Positions 30,235 to 40,380 of a stretch of DNA of 64,000 bases are shown here, piece after piece. This DNA comes from Deinococcus sp. JMULE3. GTDB taxonomy: Bacteria; Deinococcota; Deinococci; Deinococcales; Deinococcaceae. Location of the stretch: the NCBI RefSeq assembly GCF_013337115.1, contig NZ_SGWE01000004.1, positions 3,217,799 through 3,281,798 on the forward strand, read 5' to 3'. Under the pieces are notes generated by a model. It was not told where the DNA came from. It made no database searches and saw only the letters and a program-made list of their open reading frames with translations. The translations under genes were made by a program, and so were the position numbers. Each line of letters begins with the position of its first letter. Position 1 is the first letter of the stretch.

Positions 30235-32960
30235 ATGACCCAGCCCCCACCCCCCGCCCCACCCTGCGCGACAGCTACCGCGCCCTGACGCCCACCGAAC
30301 GCGGCCTGTGGCGCTACCCGATCATGTGGGCCGCCGCGCTGGCCTTCCTGTTCATCCCCATCACCTACGTCGCCGTGTACCTCATGAGCGTCTGGGACCC
30401 CGCCGGGAACCTGAACCAGCTGCCCGCCGCCCTCGTGAACCTCGACCGGGGCACCGTCTCACGCGGCGAGAAGATCAACGTCGGCCAGGACCTCGTCAAG
30501 GAACTCCGGGACGACCCCCCGGTGGACTTCCGCACCTACCCCAGCGTGCAGGCCGCCCAGCAGGCCGTCCGCAACGGCGAGGTCTACTTCGCCCTGACCA
30601 TCCCCGCCGACTTCAGCCAGAAGGCCGTCGCGGGCAGCAGCGCCCAGCACGGCCTGCTGCAGCTGTACCGCGCGCCGGGCCTGAACTACTACGCCAGCAC
30701 CGTCGCCGACCGCGTCGCGGGCACCATCGCCACCGAACTGAACGCCACACTCGGCGAGAACCGCTGGGACGTCGTGCAGACCAGCCTCCAGGACGTCCAG
30801 GAGGGCTTCGCCGATATCCGTGACGCCACCCGCAAACTCGCCGACGGCGCCCAGACCCTCACCGACGGCACCCGCACACTGAACACCGGTGCGGGCGACC
30901 TCCAGACCGGCGCGGGCAAACTCGCAGGCGGCGCGGACAAACTGGCCGACGGGGCCGGAACCCTCAGCGGCGGCGTCACCCGCCTGACCGGCGGCGTCAC
31001 CCAGCTCAGCAGCGGCCTGAAACAACTGGAACAGGCCTCCCCCGGCAGGCAGCAACTGCAGCCCCTGCGCGACGGCGCCGCGACACTCACCGCCGGGGCG
31101 ACCAGCCTGAGCGGCGGCCTGACCCAACTCGCCGCCGGGGGCGACCAGCTCGCCGCGGGCGCCGCGAAACTGAACGCCGGGGCCACCCAGGTCGCGGGCG
31201 GCAACGCCCAGCTGGCCACGCAACTGCCGCAACTGGCCGGTGGCCTCGGCGACCTGAACAAGGGAGCCCAGCAGCTCAGCGGCGGGGCCGCGCAGCTGCG
31301 CAGCGGCGTCGTCAGCGGCCTGAAGCCCGCCGTGGACGGCGCCGCGCAGCTCCAGGCCGGAGCCCAGAAACTCGGCGCGGGCCTCGGGCAGGCCAGGGGC
31401 GGGGCGCAGAAGGCCGCCGACGGCGCTGGGCAACTTGCCGCCGGACTGCCGAAACTGAGCAGCAGCCTCGGGCAGCTGCAGACCGGCGCGGAGACCCTCG
31501 CGGATGGCGCCACGCAGCTCAGCGGCGCCGTGAAAGGCACCCCCGCCGCCACCGGCGCGGCCAGCCTCCAGACCGGCGCCACGCAGCTCGCGGGTGGCCT
31601 GGGGCAGGCGCAGACGGCCGCGCAGACCGCGAGCAGCGGCGCGCAGCAGCTCGCCACGCAGCTCCCCGGGCTCGTCAGTGGCCTGGGCGAACTCCAGAGC
31701 GGCGCCACGCAGCTGCAGGCCGGTGCCGACAAGCTGCAGGCGGGCCTGACCAGCGGCAGCAAGAGCCTGCAGGACGGGGCCGCGCAGGTGCAGAGCGGCG
31801 CGCAGAAGCTCGCGCAGGGCGCCGCCAGCGCCCAGGCCGGCGCGCAGAAGGCCGTGACCGGCGCGCAGCAGCTCGCGCAGGGCAGCAAACAGGTCCAGAG
31901 CGGCGCGCAGAGCCTCCAGAGCGGCGCCAGGAGTCTCGCGGACAACACCCGCAAGGCCGCGCAGGGCGCCCAGACCCTCGCGAGCGGCGCGAAAGACTTC
32001 CAGGCCGGGGTCAACACCCTCGCCGACGGTAACGAGAAGATCAAGGGCGCGCTGGGGCAGATCACCGCGAAACTCCCCGCGCAGAAAGACCTGAACACCC
32101 TCGACAGTGGCGGGAAGACCCTCGCCAGCAGCGCCCGGCAGCTCGCCGACGGCGCCAGCAGCCTCGAAGACGGCACCCGCACCCTCAAGAACGGCGCCGG
32201 GGACCTGCTGGACGGCGCGCAGAAACTCACCGACGGCCTGAACGAACTGCACGACAAGGTCCCCGCCAGCATCGAGCAGCTGGGCGGCGACCCCACCGGC
32301 CTCGCCGAGAGCGTGCAGGTCCGCACCACCAACTTCGCGGACGTTCCCAACAACGGCAACGCCTTCGCGCCGTACTTCATCGCGCTGGCGCTGTGGGTGG
32401 GCGCCACCATGACCACCTTCATCTTCCCGTACCTGCTGCTGCCCGAGAGTGGCCGCCAGACCCGGCAGGCCGCCCGCGTGGCCCGCAAACTCACGCAGCC
32501 GCTGCTGATCGTGCTGGGGCAGGCGATCATCGTCGTGATCGGCGTGCGCCTGATGGGCGTGCAGTTCGCCACCCCCGGACAGGTCATCCTGACCACCCTG
32601 GCGGGCAGCGTGACCTTCCTGCTGGTCATCCTGGCGCTGAACCTCCTGATCGGCCCCGCCGGGCGCATCCTGGCCCTGGTGCTGCTGATCGTGCAGCTCG
32701 CCGCGAGCGGCGGCAGCTACCCCGTGGAACTCAGCAACCCGTTCTTCCAGACGCTGCACAACGTCATCCCCGTCACGGACGTCATCAACGCGATGCGCCA
32801 CGCGATGTTCGGCGCGTTCGAGGGGCAGTACTGGACCTTCATGGGCCGCATGGGCGTCGTGGCGCTCGTCAGCCTGATCGTCGCGCTGCTCAGCCGCCGC
32901 CGCTGGGTGTACACCGAGGACAGCAACTTCCGCTCCCCGATCATCACCGACGTCGGCTGA
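30235..32960 (+). CDS. YhgE/Pip-type membrane protein with repeat-rich stalk (start region needs one extra base)
   Basis: A protein of about 900 residues with ABC-2-like architecture: one N-terminal helix (WAAALAFLFIPITYVAVYLM), a long extracytoplasmic stalk of heptad-like repeats (DGAxxLxxGAxQLxxG, about 200-670) and five or six C-terminal helices. YhgE/Pip proteins are linked to phage adsorption and type VII-like export. The ATG at 30235 opens only 17 codons (MTQPPPPAPP, then stop). One missing C in 30244-30264 would join it to LRDSYRALTPTERG and the rest; otherwise translation must start at the ATG 30324. Upstream TetR operators indicate repression. Confidence 0.85.
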
Positions 32961-32975
32961 CCACCGACACGAAGC

Positions 32976-33005
32976 GGCCCCCACCTTCCGCAGAGGGTGG
33001 GGGCC
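32976..33005. terminator. Bidirectional hairpin between YhgE and MFS genes
   Basis: GGCCCCCACC (32976-32985) pairs perfectly with GGTGGGGGCC (32996-33005). It separates two convergent genes. Only a weak T-run (AGTTCTGTT) follows. Confidence 0.7.
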
Positions 33006-33018
33006 AGTTCTGTTCCGG

Positions 33019-34263
33019 TCAGGCCGCAGCTTTCCGGGTGTCCGGCACGTTCCGCACCAGGATCACACCCAGCAGGAAGAACGCCGCCGCGATCCCGAAC
33101 ACCAGCGTGTACCCCAGGTTTCCGCCCTGCGCGTTCCCCCAGTCGAGCAGCTGCCCCTGCGGCAGCCCCACGAACTGCGGCGCGACGAACGCCACGTGCC
33201 AGATGCCCATGTCCCGCGCGTAGCTCTTCTCGCTGGGCATGGCGTCGCTGCCCAGCGCCCAGTCCACGCTCGTGAACGCCCCGAAGCCCAGCCCGAACGC
33301 GACCGACAGCGCCAGCGCCACCGCGAAACTCGGCGCGAGCAGCAGCAGCAGCGCCGCCACCGCCATGGTCGTCCCCGCCACGTAGATCACGGGCTTGCGG
33401 CCGACACGGTCACTCAGCTGCCCGCCCACCACCGCCGACAGGATGCTCGCCACGATGATGCACGCCAGCATCAGCGAACTGCTCAGGACCTCGTTGCGCT
33501 GGCGCAGCACGTCCCCGGCGTAGTACTGCAGGAACGGCTGCACGCTGTACTGCCCCAGCGCGAACAGCACCCGCGTGATGAACACCCACAGGAACGGCTT
33601 GAACGTGAACAGCTGCGTCCACGGCATGCTCTCCCCGGTCCGGGCGGGCGGCGCGTCCCCCTCCGGCACGCCCCGCATCGTGATGACCGCCGGGACGACC
33701 AGCGTCAGCGCGATCAGCACGAACCCCACCACCTGCGGCAGGCCCAGCTGCCCGATCGCGATGCCCGCCACGGCGCCCAGCAGCTGCGCGGTCGCCTGCA
33801 GCATCCCCATGATCCCGCTGTAGCGCCCGCGCAGTTCCGGCGGCACCAGTTGCGGAATCAACGCCGAGTACGGCGCCGTCGCGTAATTGTTCCCCAGTTG
33901 CACCAGCAGGAACCCCAGCAGGTACACCCAGAAGCCCGTCATGCCGCCCAGCGTCGCGACCGCCACGCCCATCACCGCCAGACCCGCGAGGTTCACGCCC
34001 ACACCCAGCTTCAGGTACGGCAGGCGCCGCCCGGTCCGGTCACTGTGCGCGCCCACCAGTGGCGGCACGACCAGCGCGATGATCGCCCCGATGGCGGTCA
34101 GCGCCCCCAGGTACGTCCCTTTCTGCGCCTCGCCCACGAAACTCACCACGTTCGTGGGCATCAGGATCGTCAGCAGCAGCAGCCAGTGAAAGGCGGAACC
34201 GAACCAGAACGCGGACAGCACCCAGGGACTCACCCGGGGGCGTGAAGTGGAGGCAGAGGTCAT
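33019..34263 (-). CDS. MFS transporter
   Basis: A 414-residue major facilitator protein with about 12 membrane helices. The loop 2-3 motif is [17 protein letters not shown] and the matching motif in the second half is [15 protein letters not shown], both typical. [19 protein letters not shown] resembles the sucrose/maltose or SLC45-like group of MFS proteins. The substrate is not readable. An ATG start at 34263; convergent with the YhgE gene. Confidence 0.88.
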   Translation of the reverse strand: MTSASTSRPRVSPWVLSAFWFGSAFHWLLLLTILMPTNVVSFVGEAQKGTYLGALTAIGAIIALVVPPLVGAHSDRTGRRLPYLKLGVGVNLAGLAVMGVAVATLGGMTGFWVYLLGFLLVQLGNNYATAPYSALIPQLVPPELRGRYSGIMGMLQATAQLLGAVAGIAIGQLGLPQVVGFVLIALTLVVPAVITMRGVPEGDAPPARTGESMPWTQLFTFKPFLWVFITRVLFALGQYSVQPFLQYYAGDVLRQRNEVLSSSLMLACIIVASILSAVVGGQLSDRVGRKPVIYVAGTTMAVAALLLLLAPSFAVALALSVAFGLGFGAFTSVDWALGSDAMPSEKSYARDMGIWHVAFVAPQFVGLPQGQLLDWGNAQGGNLGYTLVFGIAAAFFLLGVILVRNVPDTRKAAA

Positions 34264-34302
34264 CGTCCGGCGAGTATACGTGCGCCGCTCACGTTTCAGG
34301 GC

Positions 34303-35061
34303 TCAGATGTCGTCGGGCGGTAGCGCGTCCCAGTACGCCCGCAGGTCCGGCGCGAGCGGCACCTCGGCCACCACCTGCGCGCCGGCCCACGGGAACGCCA
34401 CGCGCGCCGCGTGCAGCGCCTGCCGCGCCAGCCCCAGCCGCGCCGTCAGTTCCGGCGTCTGGCCCTCCTCCATGAAGCGCAGGAACACGCCGGGGTCCCG
34501 CCCGTAGATCTTGTCCCCGACCATCGGCAGGCGCAGGTGCGAGAGGTGCGCGCGGATCTGATGCAGCCGCCCCGAACGTGGGTACGCCTCGATCAGGGTG
34601 TGCCCGGCGCGGCGGGCCACCACCCGGAAGTCCGTCACGGCGGGCCGCCCGTCCGGCACGACCCCCTGCCGGATGGCGATGCGGTTCGCGCCGCCCAGGC
34701 CCAGGTCGCCCAGCGGGGCGTCCAGCGTGCGCCGCTCCCAGTCCGGCGAGCCGTGCACGAGCGCGAGGTACGTCTTGCCGACCAGATGCGTCTTGAACAG
34801 CGTGAAGAACCGCCCCGCCGCCTCCCGGTCCCGCGAGAGGACCTGCGCGCCGCTCGTCTCGCGGTCCAGGCGGTGCGGGGGCGCCAGGTCCGCCTCGCCC
34901 GTCTCGCGCTGCATGAACGTCAGCAGGTCCGGGACGTCCACCCGCGCCCGCACCGGATGCGTCAGCCACAGCGCGGGCTTGTGCACCACGTAGAAATCCG
35001 GGTGCTCCAGGATCACGCGGGGCTTCTCGGTGGGCGGCAGCAGCGGCGCGCGCCCCGTCAC
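34303..35061 (-). CDS. RluA-family pseudouridine synthase
   Basis: A 252-residue RNA-modifying enzyme isomerising uridine to pseudouridine. It has the start [15 protein letters not shown], catalytic [16 protein letters not shown] (Asp in RLDxxTSG), [27 protein letters not shown] and MVGDKIYG. There is no N-terminal S4 domain, so it resembles RluA or TruC-like members; the target could be tRNA or 23S rRNA. The GTG start at 35061 overlaps the stop of the reductase gene by 4 bases (GTGA). The open frame further upstream is antisense to nothing conserved and is not coding. Confidence 0.9.
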   Translation of the reverse strand: MTGRAPLLPPTEKPRVILEHPDFYVVHKPALWLTHPVRARVDVPDLLTFMQRETGEADLAPPHRLDRETSGAQVLSRDREAAGRFFTLFKTHLVGKTYLALVHGSPDWERRTLDAPLGDLGLGGANRIAIRQGVVPDGRPAVTDFRVVARRAGHTLIEAYPRSGRLHQIRAHLSHLRLPMVGDKIYGRDPGVFLRFMEEGQTPELTARLGLARQALHAARVAFPWAGAQVVAEVPLAPDLRAYWDALPPDDI

Positions 35062-35648
35062 AGTTCCCACACGCTCGCGTAGTCGCGGCCCCGCAGGCGC
35101 GCCGAGAGGTCCACGCCCCGGTCCACCGTCCGCGAGAGTCGCCCGCGCAGCCACTCGCCCGGCACGCCCGGCGCGGCCCAGTGCGCGGACGTCGCGTACA
35201 CGAAGTGCGGGTTCACCACGCAGCGGAAATCCACCATCAGCCCGAACGCGAACGCCCCGTGACTCAGGTACCCGTGATCCAGCCCGCCCGACACCAGGAA
35301 CGTCACGGGCCGGTCGAACCACGCGCCGTGCAGGCCGCGCGCCTCGTCGCTGCTGCCGGTCAGTTCCACCAGCGCCTTCACGCCCGACCCCAGGCCCCAG
35401 TTGTACACCGGCACGCCCAGGAACACCCCGTCCGCCTCACGGACCGCGCGGTGGTACACCCCGGCGTGCGGATGCGCGTAGCAGCCCTGCGGGCCCTGGT
35501 CGTTGTCGAAGGGCGGCAGTGGAGTGGCGCGCAGGTCGAGGTGCGTGACCTCGTGCCCCTGCGCCCGCAACTGCGCGGCAGCAAGGTCGCACAGCCACGC
35601 GCTGCGGCTTTCCGGGTCGAGGCTGGTCGAGAGGACAGCGAACTTCAC
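35058..35648 (-). CDS. NADPH-dependent FMN reductase-family protein
   Basis: A 196-residue flavodoxin-fold oxidoreductase (SsuE/ArsH/azoreductase-like). It has the phosphate loop [17 protein letters not shown], a middle [22 protein letters not shown] and [15 protein letters not shown]. Such enzymes reduce free FMN or quinones. The ATG is 44 bases after the next gene upstream; the downstream pseudouridine synthase overlaps. Substrate is unknown. Confidence 0.85.
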   Translation of the reverse strand: MKFAVLSTSLDPESRSAWLCDLAAAQLRAQGHEVTHLDLRATPLPPFDNDQGPQGCYAHPHAGVYHRAVREADGVFLGVPVYNWGLGSGVKALVELTGSSDEARGLHGAWFDRPVTFLVSGGLDHGYLSHGAFAFGLMVDFRCVVNPHFVYATSAHWAAPGVPGEWLRGRLSRTVDRGVDLSARLRGRDYASVWEL

Positions 35649-35691
35649 CCGGACAGGGTAGCGTCCCGCCGGACGCGTGCCCCTACAAGCA

Positions 35692-36054
35692 TCACTCGGT
35701 GGTCGTGTGGACCGAGCCGCCCTCGCCGATCACCACGCGCGCCGACTGGTTGTCCAGCGCCCCCAGGGCCACCTCGGCCCCGCCCACCTGCACGGTCGCC
35801 TGACCCTCGACCGGCACCCGCCACGACTGATGCGGCCACAGGCGCGCCCGTTCCACGCACCCGCTCGGGCCACACACGCGCAGGCCCGACAGGACCTGAC
35901 CGGACTGGTTGGCGACCTCCACGCCGCCCGCCACGCCGAACAGCAGCCACGCCCACGCCACCAGCGTCCCCAGGCCCAGCAGGCCGCCCGCCACCGACCA
36001 CGCGGGAACAGGGGCGGCGGGCCGGGGGCGGACGGTGGGCGCAGGCGCGTTCAT
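35692..36054 (-). CDS. Small single-pass membrane protein
   Basis: A 120-residue protein with a Pro-rich cytosolic N-terminus, one membrane helix (WSVAGGLLGLGTLVAWAWLLFGVAGG) and an outer beta-rich domain of about 75 residues (VEVANQSGQVLSGLRVCGPSGCVERARLW). Two Cys (VCGPSGC) could form a small disulfide loop. It looks like a lipoprotein-free surface or cell-wall-associated domain. I do not recognise the family. The start ATG at 36054 is preferred because 11 upstream codons lack hydrophobicity and overlap the DUF4127 spacer. Confidence 0.65.
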   Translation of the reverse strand: MNAPAPTVRPRPAAPVPAWSVAGGLLGLGTLVAWAWLLFGVAGGVEVANQSGQVLSGLRVCGPSGCVERARLWPHQSWRVPVEGQATVQVGGAEVALGALDNQSARVVIGEGGSVHTTTE

Positions 36055-36108
36055 GCCCCCAGTGTGCCGCGCGTCTGTCCGTTGCACATCAGCCGTTTGA
36101 TGCAGGCG

Positions 36109-37746
36109 TCACGATCCGCCGGACACCGCTTCGGTCACTTTTAATGGCACCACGCCCGTGAACAGGCGCGGCCACGCCAGATGCGGCTCGCCCAGCTCCA
36201 GGCTCAGGCCGCGCCCCGCGAAGTGCGCGTCCCACACGGCCTGCACGCGCGGGGGCAGCAGCTCACGCAGGGCCGCCTCGGCGTCCGCGCGCTGCTCGCC
36301 CAGATCGAAGGGACTGGGGTTGCCCAGCCGCTCGCGGACCAGCGATCGGACCTCGGCCTGGTACAGCACGTCGTCCGCGATGCGGGCCAGCAGCGCCTCC
36401 GCGTGCGCCGCGCGGTCCGTCACGAGCGGCGCGAGTTTCCCGAACGCCACCGCCGACCCCAGCGTGTTCCCCGCCGTGTTCCACGCGCTGAACCCCGCCA
36501 GTTTCGCCAGCGGCAGCCCCTCCATGAGCGTCCACAGCCGCGCCTCGGCGCCGTTCGGGTACGCGATGTCCGCCACGCTCACGGCCCGCCCGGCCCGCAG
36601 GTCCGCGCGCAGCGCGTCCACGAACGCCGGGAGGTGCCGGTGCGGCGTGTCCACCGTCGCGAAGTCCGGCTGCCGGTGCGCCTGCCGCGTGCCCGGCGTG
36701 TTCACCGCCAGCACGAACGCCGCCTCCTGCACGGAGTCCGCCAGTCGGCACCCCGCCGCGCGCAGGTGCGCCCGCACGAGTTCCCCCGCCGGGCGATCCT
36801 CGTACAGCAGCTCCGCACCCGCCCCGCCCAGCCCACAGAAGCGCACCCACACCGGCACCTCCTCCGGGCGCAGCGCGCGGGCCAGCAGCGCGCACGGCAC
36901 CTCGTCCGCGCCGGGGTACACGTCCAGGCGGTCCCACACGCCCAGCACGTCCGCACGGGCCTCCAGCAGACGCCGGTCGAAGGCCGCCAGCCCGTACGGC
37001 GTGGTGTCGTCCAGCGTGAGGCACAGGTGACTCAGCACCCCCCCCGCGAGCAGGTCCAGCGCGGCCAGATGCAGCGCCCGGTTCCGCTCGCGGGTGCCCA
37101 CCCAGTCCGCGAGGATGTCCGCCGGAACCGCCGCGCGGGCCGCGTCCAGCGCCGCGCGGTCCGACTCGCCGTGCCGCGCGTGCCGGTCGAACGCCGCCGA
37201 GTACGCCCGCAACTCGCGGCCCCACTCGCCGTAGTACGCCTTCTCCTCGTGCGGGTCGTTGTCGTGCGCCACCCGCACGATCACCCCGAACGCATAGATC
37301 CGCAGCGCCGGATGCGCGGCCTTCAGCTCCGCCAGAATCGCCAGCCGTTCCAGCGCCCCCGCCAGCGGGTCCGACACCCGCCGCGCCGGGATCATCCCGC
37401 CCAGGCACAGCGTCTCCAGGCACACGACCAGTACGTCCGCGTCCGCCGCCCCGGCCCGCAGCCACGCCGCGAGCGCCCCGGTGTCGCCCGGCGTGAAGAA
37501 GTCCGGCAGCGCCGCCGCCGGGGGCACCCGAACCTCCGCGCCGGTCATGCGGGCCAGCTGCACGGGCAGGTCCAGGGTGGGCGGGCGGGTATCCGGCGGA
37601 ACGAGCAGCACGCGGAGTGCAAGCACCGGCTGCGAGTCCCGGCATTCCGGAACGCCACCGGAATCCCGTCCATCTGCGCCGAAAGCGTGCCTGTTGCTGC
37701 GACCTCCGGTCGGGTTCGTCTGCGACTCACCGCATTGCTCTGTCAT
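36109..37746 (-). CDS. DUF4127 protein
   Basis: A 545-residue member of DUF4127, a family of unknown role found in Firmicutes and Deinococcus. Recognisable blocks are the start LRVLLVPPDTRPPTLDLPVQLA, VVCLETLCLGGMIPARR, FGVIVRVAHDNDPHEEKAYYGEWG, LTLDDTTPYG, YPGADEV and AFSAWNTAGNTLGSAVAFG. The family may be an alpha/beta enzyme related to nucleases or sugar enzymes. TAGCCT 7 bases before the ATG supports this start. The first 41 residues, before VLALRVLLVPP, have no family match, so a GTG near 37626 is a possible alternative. Confidence 0.82.
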   Translation of the reverse strand: MTEQCGESQTNPTGGRSNRHAFGADGRDSGGVPECRDSQPVLALRVLLVPPDTRPPTLDLPVQLARMTGAEVRVPPAAALPDFFTPGDTGALAAWLRAGAADADVLVVCLETLCLGGMIPARRVSDPLAGALERLAILAELKAAHPALRIYAFGVIVRVAHDNDPHEEKAYYGEWGRELRAYSAAFDRHARHGESDRAALDAARAAVPADILADWVGTRERNRALHLAALDLLAGGVLSHLCLTLDDTTPYGLAAFDRRLLEARADVLGVWDRLDVYPGADEVPCALLARALRPEEVPVWVRFCGLGGAGAELLYEDRPAGELVRAHLRAAGCRLADSVQEAAFVLAVNTPGTRQAHRQPDFATVDTPHRHLPAFVDALRADLRAGRAVSVADIAYPNGAEARLWTLMEGLPLAKLAGFSAWNTAGNTLGSAVAFGKLAPLVTDRAAHAEALLARIADDVLYQAEVRSLVRERLGNPSPFDLGEQRADAEAALRELLPPRVQAVWDAHFAGRGLSLELGEPHLAWPRLFTGVVPLKVTEAVSGGS

Positions 37747-37834
37747 CCGCCCGAGGCTAGCAGGCCCCGCTACTGGAGAGGTGCAAGGCGTGGGGGTGGC
37801 TGACCATCTCGCCGCCCCCCTTTCTACCGGCCTC

Positions 37835-38851
37835 TCAGGCCGCGCTGGTCGCTCCCGCCGGGCGCAGCCTGCGCCACAGCCAGTGCCCGCCCGCGATCAG
37901 CCACGCCAGGATGAACACCAGCACGTACTCGATGACGGGGATGCGGATCACCTCGTTCAGCTTGTCCCAGCCGCGCCCGCTGTACACCAGCGTCACCAGC
38001 GCCACGAACGCGGCGATGGCGGTCCAGCGCGCCCAGCGGGGCCAGCCCAGGCCGTACATCTGCGTGGCGATGAAGATCGCGCCGAACCCGAACGCGAACA
38101 TCGGCCACAGGCCCTTGCCCTGCCCGTACGCCACGAGCGCGCCGTGCACGAGCACCGCGACCTCCAGGCTGGTCGTCCACGCGCGGTTCAGGTGCGCCCG
38201 CGTGAAGAACAGGCTGCCCTGCACCAGCAGCAGGAACATGTAGATGAAGCCGATCAGGTGCCCCGGCGTGGACACGGTCGGATGGAACCAGAAGGTGTAG
38301 ATGGTCGCCCACGCGAACACGTACCCGTGATACCGCTTCACCACGCCGATGGCGCTGTCGGGCACGCCCGCGCTGCGGCCGAACAGCAGGCCCCGGCGGC
38401 GGCTTTCCATCAGGATCACCATGACGAGCAGCAGGATGACCGAGCCCTGCGAACTGAACACGCTGACGTCCTGCGCCAGCCCGTCGTAGAAGACGTGCGT
38501 CTGGATCAGGTGCAACAGGATGAACGCGGCATTCACGCCCAGCGCCCACACGTTGAACCAGTGCAGGCCGCCCGTGTACCCGGGCCGCTGCACCTGCGCG
38601 CGGTAGATCAGCCACCAGATGATCACCTGATGCAGCAGGTACGGCAGCCACGCGCTCAGGCGCGTCCAGACGGTCGCCTCCGGCAGCTTCCAGTAGTACC
38701 AGGCGGCCCCCTGGTCCGGCAGCAGCCGCACACCCTCCAGGCGCGGGCCGAGCAGCCAGATCAGGGCAGTGAACAGGAAACTGAACGCGATGCCGCCCAG
38801 CAGCGCGCGGTTGGCCGAGGGGCCGGAAGGATCAGAAACGGGTTTCTCCAC
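37835..38851 (-). CDS. Multi-pass membrane protein of unknown function
   Basis: A 338-residue protein with about nine membrane helices (GGIAFSFLFTALIWLLG, LLHQVIIWWLIY, SVILLLVMVILM, LIGFIYMFLLLVQGSLF, YVLVFILAWLIAGGHWLW). Several histidines inside helices (LHWFNVWALG, FILLHLIQTHVFY, FWFHPTVSTPGHL) recall heme- or metal-binding membrane proteins, but I cannot assign a family. It lies in the same direction as DUF4127, 88 bases upstream. No signal peptide. Confidence 0.7.
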   Translation of the reverse strand: MEKPVSDPSGPSANRALLGGIAFSFLFTALIWLLGPRLEGVRLLPDQGAAWYYWKLPEATVWTRLSAWLPYLLHQVIIWWLIYRAQVQRPGYTGGLHWFNVWALGVNAAFILLHLIQTHVFYDGLAQDVSVFSSQGSVILLLVMVILMESRRRGLLFGRSAGVPDSAIGVVKRYHGYVFAWATIYTFWFHPTVSTPGHLIGFIYMFLLLVQGSLFFTRAHLNRAWTTSLEVAVLVHGALVAYGQGKGLWPMFAFGFGAIFIATQMYGLGWPRWARWTAIAAFVALVTLVYSGRGWDKLNEVIRIPVIEYVLVFILAWLIAGGHWLWRRLRPAGATSAA

Positions 38852-38908
38852 CCCATGAGCGTACCGTGAAGCTCACGTAACCCTCCACACAATCCGGAGG
38901 ATGGGTCA

Positions 38909-39040
38909 TACGGATTCCGTCTGTTTCGTTGACAACCCGGGACAGCACCGGGTTGCCAACTCCACGCCCGGAACCCGTTTCGCTCCTGCTCGCTCCGCTC
39001 GGGTTGAAAGTTTTTGCAAACCTTTCAACCGGAGTCCGTA
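38909..39040. repeat. Dispersed repeat family A, copy 3
   Basis: A 132-bp copy with ends TACGGATTCCG and CGGAGTCCGTA (10 of 11 inverted matches), flanked by TCA at 38906-38908 and 39041-39043. It carries both internal hairpins (CAACCCGG/CCGGGTTG and GGTTGAAAG/CTTTCAACC) without the extra internal stretch. The right TCA is the complement of the TGA of the hydrolase gene. Unlike other copies it lies between two genes of the same direction. Confidence 0.87.
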
Positions 39041-39814
39041 TCAGTCGTCCGCCAGCAGGAACGCCACCGTATCGTCCCGCATCCGCACGCTGGTGTAATG
39101 CCCGACGCCCGGATACACCGCCCCTCGCAGGGCCTCCGGACGACCCGCCGAGGCGTACGCCGCGCGGTAGGCGGCGACAGTGGGCGCATGGTGATCCTCC
39201 AGTGGGAACACCGGGTCCGCCCCGCCACTCCCCAGGAACAGCGGCGTGGGTACGGCGTCCGCCGCGTGCTCCAGCGGTCGATGCCGGTCCAGGAACGCCT
39301 GGAGGTCCGGGCGGCGCACCTCCGGTTCGTGCCACACGCCGGACGTGATCAGCGCCGCCGCCCGCGCGACCCGCGCCTCCGTCCGCGCGAGGGTCTGCGC
39401 CACGTACCCGCCCATGCTGGACCCCACCACCCACACCGGCACCCGCCCGTAAGCCGCCTGCGTGGCGTCCAGCAGCGCCGGAGCCTCCATCACCGTGCGG
39501 CGCACGCTCTCCCACACGAACTCGCGGGCGTTCAGTCCCGGCGGGGTGTCGCCCTGCCGCTCGCCGTGCAGCGCCGCGTCCGGCAGGATCACCGCCGCAC
39601 CCCACGCGGCCAGCGCGGCGTACACGCCCAGCTTGCCCTCCTTGGCCGCCCACGCGCCGTGGTACACGACGCAGACCGCCCGCACCTCCCGGCCCGGCGC
39701 GGGGCGTTCCACCAGACACGGCACGCCCGCCAGGAGGTGCCGTTCCACCGCGTACGGCTGCCCGCCCACCAGCGGCGCGGCGTGCGGATCACCGGGATGG
39801 AACGCGCGGGTCAC
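39041..39814 (-). CDS. Alpha/beta hydrolase
   Basis: A 257-residue alpha/beta hydrolase of the dienelactone or YfaU/esterase-like group. Oxyanion/His segment VVYHGAWAAKEGKL, nucleophile Ser in VVGSSMGGYVAQ (GxSxGG), and the late His in VYPGVGHYTSVRM are visible. The acid Asp is probably in GGADPVFPLEDHH. The GTG start overlaps the phosphatase stop by 4 bases. The stop codon coincides with a repeat-element flank, so the C-terminus LLADD may be shaped by that insertion. Confidence 0.85.
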   Translation of the reverse strand: MTRAFHPGDPHAAPLVGGQPYAVERHLLAGVPCLVERPAPGREVRAVCVVYHGAWAAKEGKLGVYAALAAWGAAVILPDAALHGERQGDTPPGLNAREFVWESVRRTVMEAPALLDATQAAYGRVPVWVVGSSMGGYVAQTLARTEARVARAAALITSGVWHEPEVRRPDLQAFLDRHRPLEHAADAVPTPLFLGSGGADPVFPLEDHHAPTVAAYRAAYASAGRPEALRGAVYPGVGHYTSVRMRDDTVAFLLADD

Positions 39815-40380
39815 GCCGGGAGATCCAGGCGGATCGGCGTGACCCCCGGCGTCCAGAGCCACACGTCCGGGTTGCGCAGCGCCGCCCACCCGTCATAGTC
39901 CAGTCCCAGCAGCAGCGCCAGGAGGTTGCCGTGAGTGACCACCACCGTCACCCCATCCGGGTCACGGTGCGTGTCCAGCGCCGCCTGAGCGCGCCCACGG
40001 GCCGCCGCGCCGGACTCGCCCCCCGGCAGGGCCAGCGTGTCGTCCGCGAAGCTGTCCCGCAGCCGCTCGCGCCAGTCCGTGCGGGGCACGCCGGTCAGGA
40101 CCCGCTCGGTCAGGCGGTCGTCGGGCGTGACCGGCAGACCCAGCGCCGCCGCCAGTGGGGCCGCCGTGTCCACGGCACGCCGCCAGGGGCTGCTGATGAC
40201 CCGCGTCACGCCCAGCCCGCCCAGCGCGGGCACCAGCGCCGCCGCGCCCGCCTGGCCCTCCGGGGTGAGTGCCGCGTCCGGTGCCTGCCCCGCCGCGCGG
40301 GCGTGCCGCACCAGCAGCAGCGTCCCCGGCGGCAATGTTCCCGGCAGCAGGGGAGAGGCCGACAGGGCCGGGGCGGTCAC
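39811..40380 (-). CDS. Histidine phosphatase family protein
   Basis: A 189-residue phosphoglycerate-mutase-like phosphatase. The phospho-accepting histidine lies in [12 protein letters not shown] (an RHAR variant of RHG), followed by [33 protein letters not shown] and the second catalytic His in [13 protein letters not shown]. The substrate could be a sugar phosphate or ribazole phosphate. GTG start at 40380 overlaps the YkgJ gene stop; its own stop overlaps the hydrolase start, so three genes form one tight unit. Confidence 0.88.
   Translation of the reverse strand: MTAPALSASPLLPGTLPPGTLLLVRHARAAGQAPDAALTPEGQAGAAALVPALGGLGVTRVISSPWRRAVDTAAPLAAALGLPVTPDDRLTERVLTGVPRTDWRERLRDSFADDTLALPGGESGAAARGRAQAALDTHRDPDGVTVVVTHGNLLALLLGLDYDGWAALRNPDVWLWTPGVTPIRLDLPA

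Noticed and set aside
30144..30240. Translation of YhgE from the in-frame TTG at 30141
   Set aside because: It would translate through the three operators and the promoter, and gives residues unlike any YhgE N-terminus.
30459..32984. Long antisense open frames across the YhgE stalk (841 and 659 residues)
   Set aside because: They are produced by the repetitive GC-rich codons of the stalk, have no start context and match no family.
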